The position numbers and the translations under genes were made by a program. Below the pieces are notes generated by a model. That model did not search any database. It worked only from the letters and a program-made list of their open reading frames with translations, and was not told the DNA's origin. From contig NZ_VORB01000001.1 of NCBI RefSeq assembly GCF_007995015.1, positions 372,001 through 436,000 of the forward strand: a stretch of 64,000 bases of DNA. Direction: 5' to 3'. The stretch's first letter is position 1. Each line of letters starts with the position of its first letter. This DNA comes from Luteibaculum oceani. GTDB lineage: Bacteria > Bacteroidota > Bacteroidia > Flavobacteriales_D > Luteibaculaceae. Below, in pieces: positions 46,523 to 53,598 of this stretch.

Positions 46523-48568
46523 TTATTCTTTAATGCCTTCTAAACCAAATAAGAAAGCATATTCTCTTGCTACTTCTTTCAACTGCTCAAATCTACCAGA
46601 TACCCCTCCATGCCCGGCTTCCATTTCAGTGTATAACAACAAGGGGTTATTATCGGTTTTGTAGTCTCTTAGTTTGGCAACCCATTTGGTTGGTTCCCAA
46701 TACTGCACTTGAGAATCGTGATAACCCGAGGTAACTAACAAAGGGGGATAGTTCGTTTTTTCTACATTGTCATAGGGGGAGTATGATAACATGTAATCGT
46801 AGTATTCCTTATCATTAGGATTGCCCCACTCTTCGTATTCTCCAGTGGTAAGTGGAATGGATTCATCTAACATGGTTGTTACCACATCCACAAAGGGGAC
46901 TTGAGCAACAATTCCCGCCCATAATTCGGGACGCATGTTCATAACTGTTCCCATGAGCATACCGCCGGCAGAGCCTCCCATTGCGTAGAGTGCATCTTTA
47001 TCTACCCAGCCGGTTTCTAAAAGGTGTTCTCCACAACTAATAAAGTCGTTAAACGTGTTTTTCTTTTTTAGCCATTTGGCGTTTTCGTACCAAGGTCTGC
47101 CAAGATCTTCTCCCCCTCTGATATGTGCAATTGCAAAGCAATATCCACGGTTAAGCAAACTTAATCTAATGGTAGAAAAATAGGGGTCTAAACTAACACC
47201 ATAAGACCCGTATCCATACAGTAGCAATGGTTTTCTTTTTTGGTCCTTAAATCCTTTTTTATAAACCAGGGAGATTGGAATTTCTACTCCATCTTTTCCC
47301 TTTGCCCAAATGCGTTCGCTTTGGTAGTCCTTAACATTAAATTCGCCCAGTACTTTTTGCTGCTTAAGGGTTTGTTGTTCTTTGGTTCTAAGGTTGTAAG
47401 AAAATATGCTGGTAGGAGTAGTTAATGAGGTGTAACCAAAACGCAACTCTTCGGTGTCGAACTCCACATTAACCTCTAAATCTACACTATATGTAGGGTC
47501 GTTAAAAGGAATGTAATATGCAGGTTCCCCATGGGTTGGAAGAACGCGTAGATAAACCAATCCGCCTTTTCTTTCTACTACAACAAAATAATCCTTAAAA
47601 ATCTCTACGGATTCGAGAAGGATATTGTCATTTGGGGCAATTATTGTTTCCCAGTTTTCAATTTCCGGATTGGCCGGGTCGCATTTGTAGAAACCGAAAT
47701 TTTGTCCCTCGTGGTTGGAAAGCATGTAAAAATTCCCCTCGTAATGGGTAAGAGAGTATTCGTGTTTTGGAGCTCTGGGTAAGAACAACCTAAGTTCTGC
47801 ATCTGGTTCGGTGGTAGGAAGGTAGTGGAACTCCGTACTGGTGCTGCTTGAACTACCAATAACAATATAGGTTTGACATTTAGTTTTATATATCCCACAA
47901 TCGAACTCGGGATTAACTTCCTCATAAACCAAAACATCTTGGTCTTGATTAGTGCCAAAAGTGTGTCGCCAAACCTGATTACAACGAAGAGTTTCTGGAT
48001 CTTTTTTAGTGTAAAAAACAGTTTTGTTATCTCCTGCCCATAATGCTCTACCCGTGGTTCCTTCTATTTGTTCACCCACAAATTCTCCGGAAAAAAGATC
48101 CTTAAATCTTAGGGTATAAAGTCGTCTTCCCACGGTATCTTCCCCGAAACAAAGCCATTGATTATTCGGGCTGATACTTTTGCTGGCAACTGCATAGTAG
48201 GAATGGCCTTCCGCCTGAATATTTTCATCCAAAAAGATTTCCTCCTTCGCTGTTAAGTCGCCTTTTCTTCTAGTACTTATTGCGTATTCCTTGCCTTTAG
48301 CGTATTTGGTTTGATACCAATATCCGTTTTTCTTGTAGGGTACTGATTGGTCGTCCTCTACAATACGGTTTTTCATTTCGTGAAAAAGATCCTCCATAAA
48401 CTTCTCGGAAGATTTTAAATAGGCTGCGGTGTAGTCATTTTCCCGTTTAAGGTAATCCAATACTTCTGGGTTATCTCTTTGGTTAAGCCAGTAGTAATTA
48501 TCTATCCTTCTGTGCTTGTGTTTTAGATGCACATAAGGGTATTTTTCGCAATCGGGAATTTGAGCCAT
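46523..48568 (-). CDS. ptrB: Oligopeptidase B (S9A prolyl oligopeptidase family)
   Basis: 681 residues: an N-terminal beta-propeller domain and a C-terminal alpha/beta hydrolase with the catalytic Ser in GGSAGGMLMG, the AHIRGGEDLGRPWYE segment, and Asp and His in SGYHDSQVQYWEP and EAGHGGVSGR. The family cleaves short peptides after basic residues. There is no signal peptide, so it is cytoplasmic. It heads a two-gene unit with the M23 protein and has a promoter box 17 nt upstream, diverging from the biotin-carrier gene. Confidence 0.93.
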   Translation of the reverse strand: MAQIPDCEKYPYVHLKHKHRRIDNYYWLNQRDNPEVLDYLKRENDYTAAYLKSSEKFMEDLFHEMKNRIVEDDQSVPYKKNGYWYQTKYAKGKEYAISTRRKGDLTAKEEIFLDENIQAEGHSYYAVASKSISPNNQWLCFGEDTVGRRLYTLRFKDLFSGEFVGEQIEGTTGRALWAGDNKTVFYTKKDPETLRCNQVWRHTFGTNQDQDVLVYEEVNPEFDCGIYKTKCQTYIVIGSSSSTSTEFHYLPTTEPDAELRLFLPRAPKHEYSLTHYEGNFYMLSNHEGQNFGFYKCDPANPEIENWETIIAPNDNILLESVEIFKDYFVVVERKGGLVYLRVLPTHGEPAYYIPFNDPTYSVDLEVNVEFDTEELRFGYTSLTTPTSIFSYNLRTKEQQTLKQQKVLGEFNVKDYQSERIWAKGKDGVEIPISLVYKKGFKDQKRKPLLLYGYGSYGVSLDPYFSTIRLSLLNRGYCFAIAHIRGGEDLGRPWYENAKWLKKKNTFNDFISCGEHLLETGWVDKDALYAMGGSAGGMLMGTVMNMRPELWAGIVAQVPFVDVVTTMLDESIPLTTGEYEEWGNPNDKEYYDYMLSYSPYDNVEKTNYPPLLVTSGYHDSQVQYWEPTKWVAKLRDYKTDNNPLLLYTEMEAGHGGVSGRFEQLKEVAREYAFLFGLEGIKE

Positions 48569-48585
48569 CTTTTTCAGTTTTCACG

Positions 48586-48593
48586 CGAAGCTA
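48586..48593 (-). promoter_or_regulatory. Probable -7 promoter box of ptrB
   Basis: TAGCTTCG on the minus strand, 17 nt before the ptrB ATG. Confidence 0.45.
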
Positions 48594-48636
48594 TGAATAA
48601 GCGTTAAAAGATTTTTAAAGTTTTATGGATGTTGAG

Positions 48637-48644
48637 TACCTTCG
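48637..48644 (+). promoter_or_regulatory. Probable -7 promoter box of the biotin-carrier gene
   Basis: TACCTTCG, 17 nt before the ATG at 48662. It lies downstream of the alternative start at 48629 and so rules that start out. Confidence 0.5.
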
Positions 48645-48661
48645 GCGCAAGAGAAAAAGCT

Positions 48662-49168
48662 ATGTACGAGATTGAGATTAATGATAAGAGCTACCAAGTG
48701 GCTCCCAAAAGCCAAAAATTAAACACGGGATTGATTAATGGAAACCCGTACGAGATAGATTTTATAAAGGTTAAAGAGGGCGAATATCATTTGTTGTACA
48801 ATAACAAATCGTACAATGTAGAGCTCATAAAATTCTTGGAAGACAAAAAGCACATGGAGCTTTTGGTTAATGGGAACAAATACACCGTTGCCGTTAAGGA
48901 TGAGTTTGATGCCTTACTTGAAAATCTTGGGCTAGACATGAGCCTTGGTGGTGCAGAGAAAGAATTAAAAGCACCCATGCCAGGATTGGTAGTAGATGTT
49001 TTAGTGGAAGTTGGACAAGAACTTAAGGATGGGGAGCCGGTTCTTATTTTGGAAGCAATGAAAATGGAAAACGTCCTTAAAGCTACGGGTGATGTTAAGG
49101 TAAAAAGCATTGAAGTAACAAAAGGACGTGCTGTAGAGAAAAACCAAGTACTTGTAAACTTTGAATAA
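48662..49168 (+). CDS. Biotin carboxyl carrier protein
   Basis: 168 residues from MYEIEINDKSYQV. The C-terminal biotinyl domain (about 95-168) carries the biotinylation motif EAMKMEN with the target Lys; the N-terminal part is a beta-rich swivel or linker region. It resembles the carrier of acyl-CoA (propionyl-CoA) or oxaloacetate-type carboxylases more than AccB. No carboxylase subunit is adjacent, so the partner is elsewhere. The frame continues up to 48629, but the promoter box inside that extension favours this start. Confidence 0.88.
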   Translation: MYEIEINDKSYQVAPKSQKLNTGLINGNPYEIDFIKVKEGEYHLLYNNKSYNVELIKFLEDKKHMELLVNGNKYTVAVKDEFDALLENLGLDMSLGGAEKELKAPMPGLVVDVLVEVGQELKDGEPVLILEAMKMENVLKATGDVKVKSIEVTKGRAVEKNQVLVNFE

Positions 49169-49178
49169 AAAAAAGACA

Positions 49179-49826
49179 ATGAAAAAATTAGTATATCTAA
49201 TCCCAGCGACTCTTGTAATCGCCTGTTCGGGACCAGCAGAACCTAAAACAGAGGAATCTAAAACAGAAGCAAAAGAAGTTGCACAAGCGTGTACATATTC
49301 ATACGATAACAGTGCAACTACTGTTATGTGGGAGGCATATAAGTTTACCGAAAGGGCTGCCGTAGGGGGTAAAATGGATAGCGTTGAGGTGAGTGGGTTT
49401 TCCCCTTCTGATACGGCTGCAAAAGTGCTAGAGGGAGCTTCTTTCACCATCTATACCGATGGAGTTAATTCCAATAACTCGGATAGAGATATGAAGATCA
49501 AAAAGCACTTTTTCGGTAAGTTAAAAATGCCGAGTAAAATAACTGGAAAGGTATTGAGTACTGGAGATCAAGACTACGGGAAAGCTACTGTGGAATTAAC
49601 CATTAATGAGCAAACCAAAAACCTAGAAATGGATTATAGTATTAGTCCGGAGGGTAGGTTTAAAATGGAAGGGAAATTGGACATTTCCCTTTTTAATGGG
49701 CTGGCTGCTGTTAATGCCTTAAACGAGGTATGCAAGGAATTACATACTGGAGAAGATGGTGTTTCGAAATTGTGGCCAGACTTTAAAATTTCGGTAGTAA
49801 GTGACCTAGAAAAAACCTGTCTATAG
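49179..49826 (+). CDS. YceI-like domain lipoprotein
   Basis: 215 residues starting MKKLVYLIPATLVIACSG, a lipoprotein signal with acylated Cys16. A Glu/Thr/Lys-rich linker follows, then a YceI-like lipocalin fold (about 40-215; YSYDNSATTVMWEAYKFTER, FGKLKMPSKITGKV, MEGKLDISLF). YceI proteins bind polyprenoid or amphiphilic lipids in the periplasm; ligand unknown here. The frame's earlier ATG at 49161 would overlap the biotin-carrier stop and spoil the signal peptide. A strong terminator follows. Confidence 0.87.
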   Translation: MKKLVYLIPATLVIACSGPAEPKTEESKTEAKEVAQACTYSYDNSATTVMWEAYKFTERAAVGGKMDSVEVSGFSPSDTAAKVLEGASFTIYTDGVNSNNSDRDMKIKKHFFGKLKMPSKITGKVLSTGDQDYGKATVELTINEQTKNLEMDYSISPEGRFKMEGKLDISLFNGLAAVNALNEVCKELHTGEDGVSKLWPDFKISVVSDLEKTCL

Positions 49827-49849
49827 GAGAGAATAAGATAGTACCAACA

Positions 49850-49877
49850 AAAAAGGCCGCATTTGCGGCCTTTTTTT
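49850..49877. terminator. Bidirectional hairpin terminator
   Basis: Stem AAAAAGGCCGC / GCGGCCTTTTT with a 4-nt loop and T-runs on both strands, between the YceI-like gene and the convergent PfkB kinase gene. Confidence 0.93.
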
Positions 49878-49894
49878 GTCTTATGTAATTTGGA

Positions 49895-50803
49895 TTAATG
49901 CCTAACTAGGGCAGTAAATTCAGCGATTCTGTTATCAATTTTCTCCTGACTTAAATTCAGTAGGTTTTCGGTTCCAAACTCCTCTACACAGAAAGAAGCC
50001 ATTGCTGATCCAGCTACAACTGCTTTCTTCATATTATCGAAGCTGATGTCGCCAGTTTTTGCAAGGTGACCAATAAATCCACCTGCGAAAGTATCACCCG
50101 CTCCAGTGGGATCTTTTACCATTTCTAAAGGCAGTGCAGGTGCAAAGAACATTCTGTTATCACCAAATAAAAGTGCACCGTGCTCACCCTTTTTAATGAT
50201 AAGCGTTTTTACACCCAGGTCCATTATTTTTCCGGCGGCACTTGGTAAGTTGTATTCGCCACTTAATTGTCTTGCTTCCTCGTCGTTAATGGTTAAAACA
50301 TCAACTTGAGAAATGGTCTTTTTTAATTGATCCAAGGCGATGTCCATCCAGAAATTCATAGTGTCCATAACAATTAGCTTTGGACGCTTTTTGAATTGTT
50401 TGATGACGCTTTCTTGTACACCAGGTTCAAGGTTACCCAACATTACAAAATCGCAATCTTGGTAAGATTCTGGAACTTCAGGTTTAAAGTTTTCCAGTAC
50501 GTTTAATTCTGTAACTAAGGTGTCTCTAGTGTTAAGATCGTGGTGGTATTTTCCTTTCCAAAAGAAAGATTTTTCACCTTTTTTTATTTGTAGACCTTCC
50601 TGTTGAATTCCTTTCGATTTCATTTTTTCTAGCATATCGAAATCGAAGTCTTCACCTATCACCGAAACCAGCTTCACTGGATTAACAAAATAACTCGCTG
50701 AAAGAGAGATGTATGTAGCGGCTCCTCCCACTATTTTATCTGTTTTTCCGAAAGGAGTTTCTAGGGCGTCGAAGGCAACGGTACCAAGGGCTAAAACACT
50801 CAT
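49895..50803 (-). CDS. PfkB family carbohydrate/nucleoside kinase
   Basis: 302 residues of the ribokinase superfamily: the N-terminal VGGAATYISLSASYF and the C-terminal signature KDPTGAGDTFAGGF with the catalytic Asp. Substrate could be a sugar, adenosine or a sugar phosphate; I cannot narrow it. There is no neighbouring sugar catabolic gene. A promoter box lies 24 nt upstream, back-to-back with the tRNA-Asn promoter. Confidence 0.88.
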   Translation of the reverse strand: MSVLALGTVAFDALETPFGKTDKIVGGAATYISLSASYFVNPVKLVSVIGEDFDFDMLEKMKSKGIQQEGLQIKKGEKSFFWKGKYHHDLNTRDTLVTELNVLENFKPEVPESYQDCDFVMLGNLEPGVQESVIKQFKKRPKLIVMDTMNFWMDIALDQLKKTISQVDVLTINDEEARQLSGEYNLPSAAGKIMDLGVKTLIIKKGEHGALLFGDNRMFFAPALPLEMVKDPTGAGDTFAGGFIGHLAKTGDISFDNMKKAVVAGSAMASFCVEEFGTENLLNLSQEKIDNRIAEFTALVRH

Positions 50804-50827
50804 GAAAATTTTTTTATTTATTTCTGG

Positions 50828-50835
50828 CGAAGGTA
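50828..50835 (-). promoter_or_regulatory. Probable -7 promoter box of the PfkB kinase gene
   Basis: TACCTTCG on the minus strand, 24 nt before the ATG. The TTG of the tRNA-Asn promoter starts at the next base. Confidence 0.45.
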
Positions 50836-50865
50836 TTGTTTATTTATGGGAAGTCCCTATATTTG
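50836..50865 (+). promoter_or_regulatory. Promoter of tRNA-Asn
   Basis: TTG (50836-50838), a 19-nt spacer, and TATATTTG (50858-50865). Same spacing as the kinase-operon promoter; gives a leader of about 58 nt before the mature tRNA. Confidence 0.6.
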
Positions 50866-50930
50866 CACCCACAAAATTCCTGCAGGGATTCTTTCACCTA
50901 AAATGAAAGCGGAAATGTAGGAAAGAAAAT

Positions 50931-51004
50931 TCCTCCTTAGCTCAGTTGGTTAGAGCATCTGACTGTTAATCAGAGGGTCCTTGGTTCGAGCCCAAGAGGA
51001 GGAG
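50931..51004 (+). tRNA. tRNA-Asn (GTT)
   Basis: Acceptor TCCTCCT (50931-50937) pairs with AGGAGGA (50997-51003), the anticodon GTT is at 50965-50967, the T-arm is CTTGG/CCAAG, and the discriminator is G. CCA is not encoded. Its 3' part is copied downstream at 51147 and 51575 (see repeats). Confidence 0.96.
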
Positions 51005-51007
51005 CAA
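50966..51007 (+). repeat. 42-bp direct repeat, copy 1 (tRNA-Asn 3' part)
   Basis: From the second anticodon base to just past the tRNA 3' end. Identical to 51575-51616, 609 bp downstream. Duplication of a tRNA 3' end is the footprint expected of an insertion at a tRNA gene. Confidence 0.9.
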
Positions 51008-51014
51008 GAAAGGT

Positions 51015-51048
51015 AAAAACCCGGAGCAAAACGCTTCGGGTTTTTTTT
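51015..51048 (+). terminator. Terminator hairpin 1, after tRNA-Asn
   Basis: Stem CCCGGAGC (51020-51027) / GCTTCGGG (51033-51040), then eight Ts. First of three related hairpins, each just after a tRNA 3' end copy. Confidence 0.9.
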
Positions 51049-51118
51049 GTGCCACAAATCGAAGTAAAACTTGCCTCTTGGGCGAGAAGTTTATGCCGAT
51101 GTATTTTTTCGAGGGAAG
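51049..51118 (+). repeat. 70-bp direct repeat, copy 1
   Basis: Differs from 51655-51724 at only three positions by my reading. It contains CCTCTTGGGC, the reverse complement of the tRNA 3'-end segment GCCCAAGAGG. Confidence 0.9.
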
Positions 51119-51156
51119 CATTACCGTAGAAAAAAACCATCGGTAAGCCCAAGAGG
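51074..51156. repeat. Long imperfect inverted repeat
   Basis: CCTCTTGGGC (51074-51083) pairs with GCCCAAGAGG (51147-51156). Inside it, the CCGATG-plus-T-run segment (from about 51095) pairs with the A-run-plus-CATCGG segment ending near 51143. Transcribed, it would form a long hairpin with a bulged left arm. Confidence 0.75.
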
Positions 51157-51205
51157 AGGAGCAACAAATTAAAACCCGAAGCAAAACGCTTCGGGTTTTT
51201 TTATG
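51147..51205 (+). repeat. Second copy of the tRNA-Asn 3'-end tail
   Basis: Begins GCCCAAGAGGAGGAGCAA, as at 50990 and 51599, with no tRNA body in front of it. The tail runs into terminator hairpin 2 and closely matches the tail at 51599-51657. Confidence 0.85.
51171..51202 (+). terminator. Terminator hairpin 2
   Basis: Perfect 12-bp stem AAAACCCGAAGC / GCTTCGGGTTTT with a 5-nt loop and T-run, about 70 bp upstream of the GIY-YIG gene. Confidence 0.88.
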
Positions 51206-51275
51206 GGTTAAATCGGATGGATCTTGAGGTGTTTTATTACCTTAAAATAAAGGATCTCTCGAAGCATTATTTACC

Positions 51276-51578
51276 ATGCACTATCTCTACATTATATACT
51301 CGCCTTGTAAAGACTTGTATTATGTTGGAGAAAGTAGTCACCCATGGAATAGGTTATCGCAACACAACGAGACCATTCGAACTAAGTACACTAATAGAGC
51401 CCATGATTGGGAGCTTAAAGCTGTATTTAAGATTACCAACAAATCTGAGGCTCGAAAGATTGAAAACTTCATAAAACGGCAAAAAAGTAGACCTTTAATT
51501 CTCCGTCTTTGTGATCCTGATTTTATTCCCGAGGGGCGATTAGCTCAGTTGGTTAGAGTCCCGCAGCTGCGGGATTAA
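51276..51578 (+). CDS. Small GIY-YIG nuclease family protein
   Basis: 100 residues. The GIY-YIG core is YLYIIYSP...LYYVGES, with conserved-looking Arg26 (WNRLSQH), His30 and Glu63 (KIENFIKRQKSR). It is the short stand-alone type, with no DNA-binding domain. The catalytic core ends near residue 80; the last 15 residues (GRLAQLVRVPQLRD) are translated from the tRNA-like sequence that begins at 51533. No good ribosome site is visible. It is flanked by duplicated tRNA and terminator segments, so it may be cargo or driver of that duplication. Function unproven. Confidence 0.8.
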   Translation: MHYLYIIYSPCKDLYYVGESSHPWNRLSQHNETIRTKYTNRAHDWELKAVFKITNKSEARKIENFIKRQKSRPLILRLCDPDFIPEGRLAQLVRVPQLRD

Positions 51579-51613
51579 TCAGAGGGTCCTTGGTTCGAGC
51601 CCAAGAGGAGGAG
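51533..51613 (+). pseudogene. Chimeric tRNA-like pseudogene
   Basis: It starts GGGGCGATTAGCTCAG, which looks like the 5' half of an Ile- or Ala-type tRNA, and ends with the exact 3' half of tRNA-Asn. The acceptor halves GGGGCGA and AGGAGGA cannot pair. The anticodon arm is replaced by a 16-bp palindrome, so no anticodon remains. It cannot be a working tRNA. Confidence 0.8.
51559..51574. repeat. Perfect 16-bp palindrome in place of the anticodon arm
   Basis: TCCCGCAGCTGCGGGA reads the same on both strands. It stands between tRNA segments that in the intact tRNA-Asn are separated by ten bases (50956-50965). Unusually GC-rich for this region. Confidence 0.9.
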
Positions 51614-51616
51614 CAA
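51575..51616 (+). repeat. 42-bp direct repeat, copy 2 (tRNA-Asn 3' part)
   Basis: Exact copy of 50966-51007, forming the 3' half of the chimeric tRNA-like sequence. Confidence 0.9.
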
Positions 51617-51622
51617 CAAATT

Positions 51623-51654
51623 AAAACCCGGAGCGATATGCCTCGGGTTTTTTT
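51623..51654 (+). terminator. Terminator hairpin 3
   Basis: Stem CCCGGAGC (51627-51634) / GCCTCGGG (51640-51647) with one mismatch and a T-run. Would end transcripts of the GIY-YIG gene. Confidence 0.8.
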
Positions 51655-51724
51655 GTGCCGTAAATCGAAGTAAAACTTGCCTCTTGGGCGAGAAGTTCAT
51701 GCCGATGTATTTTTTCGAGGGAAG
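51655..51724 (+). repeat. 70-bp direct repeat, copy 2
   Basis: 67 of 70 positions match 51049-51118. Here the right arm of the long hairpin is missing; a small GTCC/GGAC hairpin follows instead. Confidence 0.9.
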
Positions 51725-52014
51725 AATGTCCGTAAAAGGACAACTAGCACCTTGCCTGAATAAAGCAATTTGCTTTCCGCCAGTATTTTTAAGTAGGTCT
51801 CAGGTTTGTAAACGGGATTAATGGCAAAAAAAAGTCCTTCACATTAATGCTTAAGATGCGGGCACAACTACTATATAATGGGTACTCCTTGTTGAACACC
51901 GAGATAATTATGTTGGCGTCTAAAAGGGCTTGGTCATTTTTTTCGCTTGTAAAATTCGGCTTTCATTTGTGTACAATCTCGCTCATTACTAAGATATCTT
52001 CTCCAAGCTATGCC
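51725..52014. other. 290-bp gap before the sulfatase gene
   Basis: Contains a hairpin-rich stretch: AAAGCAA/TTGCTTT (51762-51776) inside a CCTGA/TCAGG pair (51755-51759 with about 51799-51803). The frame from 51847 is open into the sulfatase but lies upstream of its promoter box and is judged untranslated. Confidence 0.5.
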
Positions 52015-52022
52015 TATATTGG
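52015..52022 (+). promoter_or_regulatory. Probable -7 promoter box of the sulfatase-FGE pair
   Basis: TATATTGG, 16 nt before the ATG at 52039. It supports that start over the one at 51847. Confidence 0.45.
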
Positions 52023-52038
52023 ACCCAAAGCGTTTTTT

Positions 52039-53598
52039 ATGCATTTACCAGCCACTCTATTTCTTTCCTTGATCCTGTTCTCTTGCCAAAATATCGAGGT
52101 AAAGGAAACCCAGAAACCTAACATCATATTTATCTCCGTGGATGATCTTCGCCCCGACCTTGGAGCCTACGGAAATCCACACATAAAAACACCTAACATA
52201 GATGCTTTTGCCGAGGAGGCACTGCTTTTAGAAAATGCTTATTGCCAGGCCGCAGTTTGCGCGCCTTCTAGGGCTAGTCTTATGCAAGGTATCCGACCCG
52301 ATTCTACCAAAGTTTGGCACTTAGGTGATGAATTCAGAAAAATAAACCCCAATGCGGTGACCATGCCGCAATATTTTCATAATTACGGCTACTACACGGT
52401 TAACATTGGGAAGATTTTTCACAACTATATGCCCGATTCGGTATCCTGGGATGAGCCAGATTTAAAACCAGCACCATTTAACGGTCCAGATTCTCATTTG
52501 CGCGATGCTGAAACCTATTATCATACGGAGGACGCGCAAAAAATACAGCTTGAAAGAAGGAAAGAAATCCTTGCCCGATGGCCAGAGGGGAGAAAAGTGT
52601 ACGCCGATGGTTGGTATAGCGGTCCTGCCTATGAAGTTGTGGATTTACCGGATTCCATGTTGTACGATGGACTGCAAACCAAATTGGCGCTGCAAACTTT
52701 AAAGCGCCTTAAAGAAAAGGAACAACCCATATTTTTAGGATTGGGTTATTTCCGGCCTCATTTACCTTTTGTAGCCCCAAAAAAGTATTGGGACATGTAC
52801 CCTGCGGGTAGTTTACCGCCTGCGGTTAATCCCTTTCTTCCAAAAAATGCCCCGCCCATGGCGGCTAATGCGAGCTACGAGTTAAGAAACTATGCTGGGT
52901 TTAGAAATTTACCTCGTCCCGAGGGGGCTCCCCTTGCTGCTGATTCTGCCGATATTTTAAAACGAGGCTATTACGCCTGTGTTAGCTATGTGGATGCCTG
53001 TATTGGAGAGTTGGTTGCCGGATTAAAGGAATTGGGGATTTACGACAATAGTATTATCGTTATATGGGGTGATCACGGCTGGAAATTAGGAGAGCACAAC
53101 GGCTGGGGGAAACAAACCAATTTTAATATCGATACCAAAGTACCCCTGCTGATTAAATATCCTGGTCAGAAGCAAGGTTTGAAGTCACCAGCACTAGTGG
53201 AGTTAGTAGACATGTTTCCAACCCTTTGCGATTTGGCGGATGTACCCAAAGCTGGTTATTTTCAGGGAATCAGTATGCAACCGCTTTTCGAGAATCCCAA
53301 TCGGGAATGGAAATCAGCCGTTTTTTCTCAGTTTAGACGTAGACCTAGAATATCCTATGATGGTAAGGAGTACATGGGTTATGCTATGCAAACCGAGCGT
53401 TACCGTTACATAGAGTGGTACACTTGGGATAATGAAAACAAAATAAGAGGCGAGTTAAAGGCTAGGGAATTATACGATCATTTTCAGGATCCAGACGAAA
53501 ACATAAACCGGGCAGAGGAAGATGAGAATAAGGCCTTGGTAGAAAGTCTTTCTAAAAAGTTAGCACAAGGATGGCGAGCGGCGGTACCTACACCATAA
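52039..53598 (+). CDS. Lipoprotein sulfatase (iduronate-2-sulfatase-like)
   Basis: 519 residues from MHLPATLFLSLILFSC, a lipoprotein signal with acylated Cys16. The sulfatase core has metal-binding Asp35-Asp36 (FISVDDLRPD) and the modification motif C74-APSR, whose Cys is converted to formylglycine. VDMFPTLCDLADVP and GDHGWKLGEHNGWGK are also typical. It hydrolyses sulfate esters, probably on a sulfated glycan such as an algal polysaccharide (inferred). The FGE-like gene that could activate it begins inside its 3' end. Confidence 0.92.
   Translation: MHLPATLFLSLILFSCQNIEVKETQKPNIIFISVDDLRPDLGAYGNPHIKTPNIDAFAEEALLLENAYCQAAVCAPSRASLMQGIRPDSTKVWHLGDEFRKINPNAVTMPQYFHNYGYYTVNIGKIFHNYMPDSVSWDEPDLKPAPFNGPDSHLRDAETYYHTEDAQKIQLERRKEILARWPEGRKVYADGWYSGPAYEVVDLPDSMLYDGLQTKLALQTLKRLKEKEQPIFLGLGYFRPHLPFVAPKKYWDMYPAGSLPPAVNPFLPKNAPPMAANASYELRNYAGFRNLPRPEGAPLAADSADILKRGYYACVSYVDACIGELVAGLKELGIYDNSIIVIWGDHGWKLGEHNGWGKQTNFNIDTKVPLLIKYPGQKQGLKSPALVELVDMFPTLCDLADVPKAGYFQGISMQPLFENPNREWKSAVFSQFRRRPRISYDGKEYMGYAMQTERYRYIEWYTWDNENKIRGELKARELYDHFQDPDENINRAEEDENKALVESLSKKLAQGWRAAVPTP

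Noticed and set aside
51533-51613. A second functional tRNA gene after the GIY-YIG gene
   Set aside because: The acceptor halves do not pair and there is no anticodon, only a palindrome.
50966-51724. A CRISPR array suggested by repeated blocks
   Set aside because: Only two or three copies, unequal spacing, repeats are tRNA tails and terminators, and no cas genes are present.
51847-52038. A 64-codon N-terminal extension of the sulfatase
   Set aside because: It would start upstream of the promoter box at 52015-52022 and bury the lipoprotein signal inside the protein.
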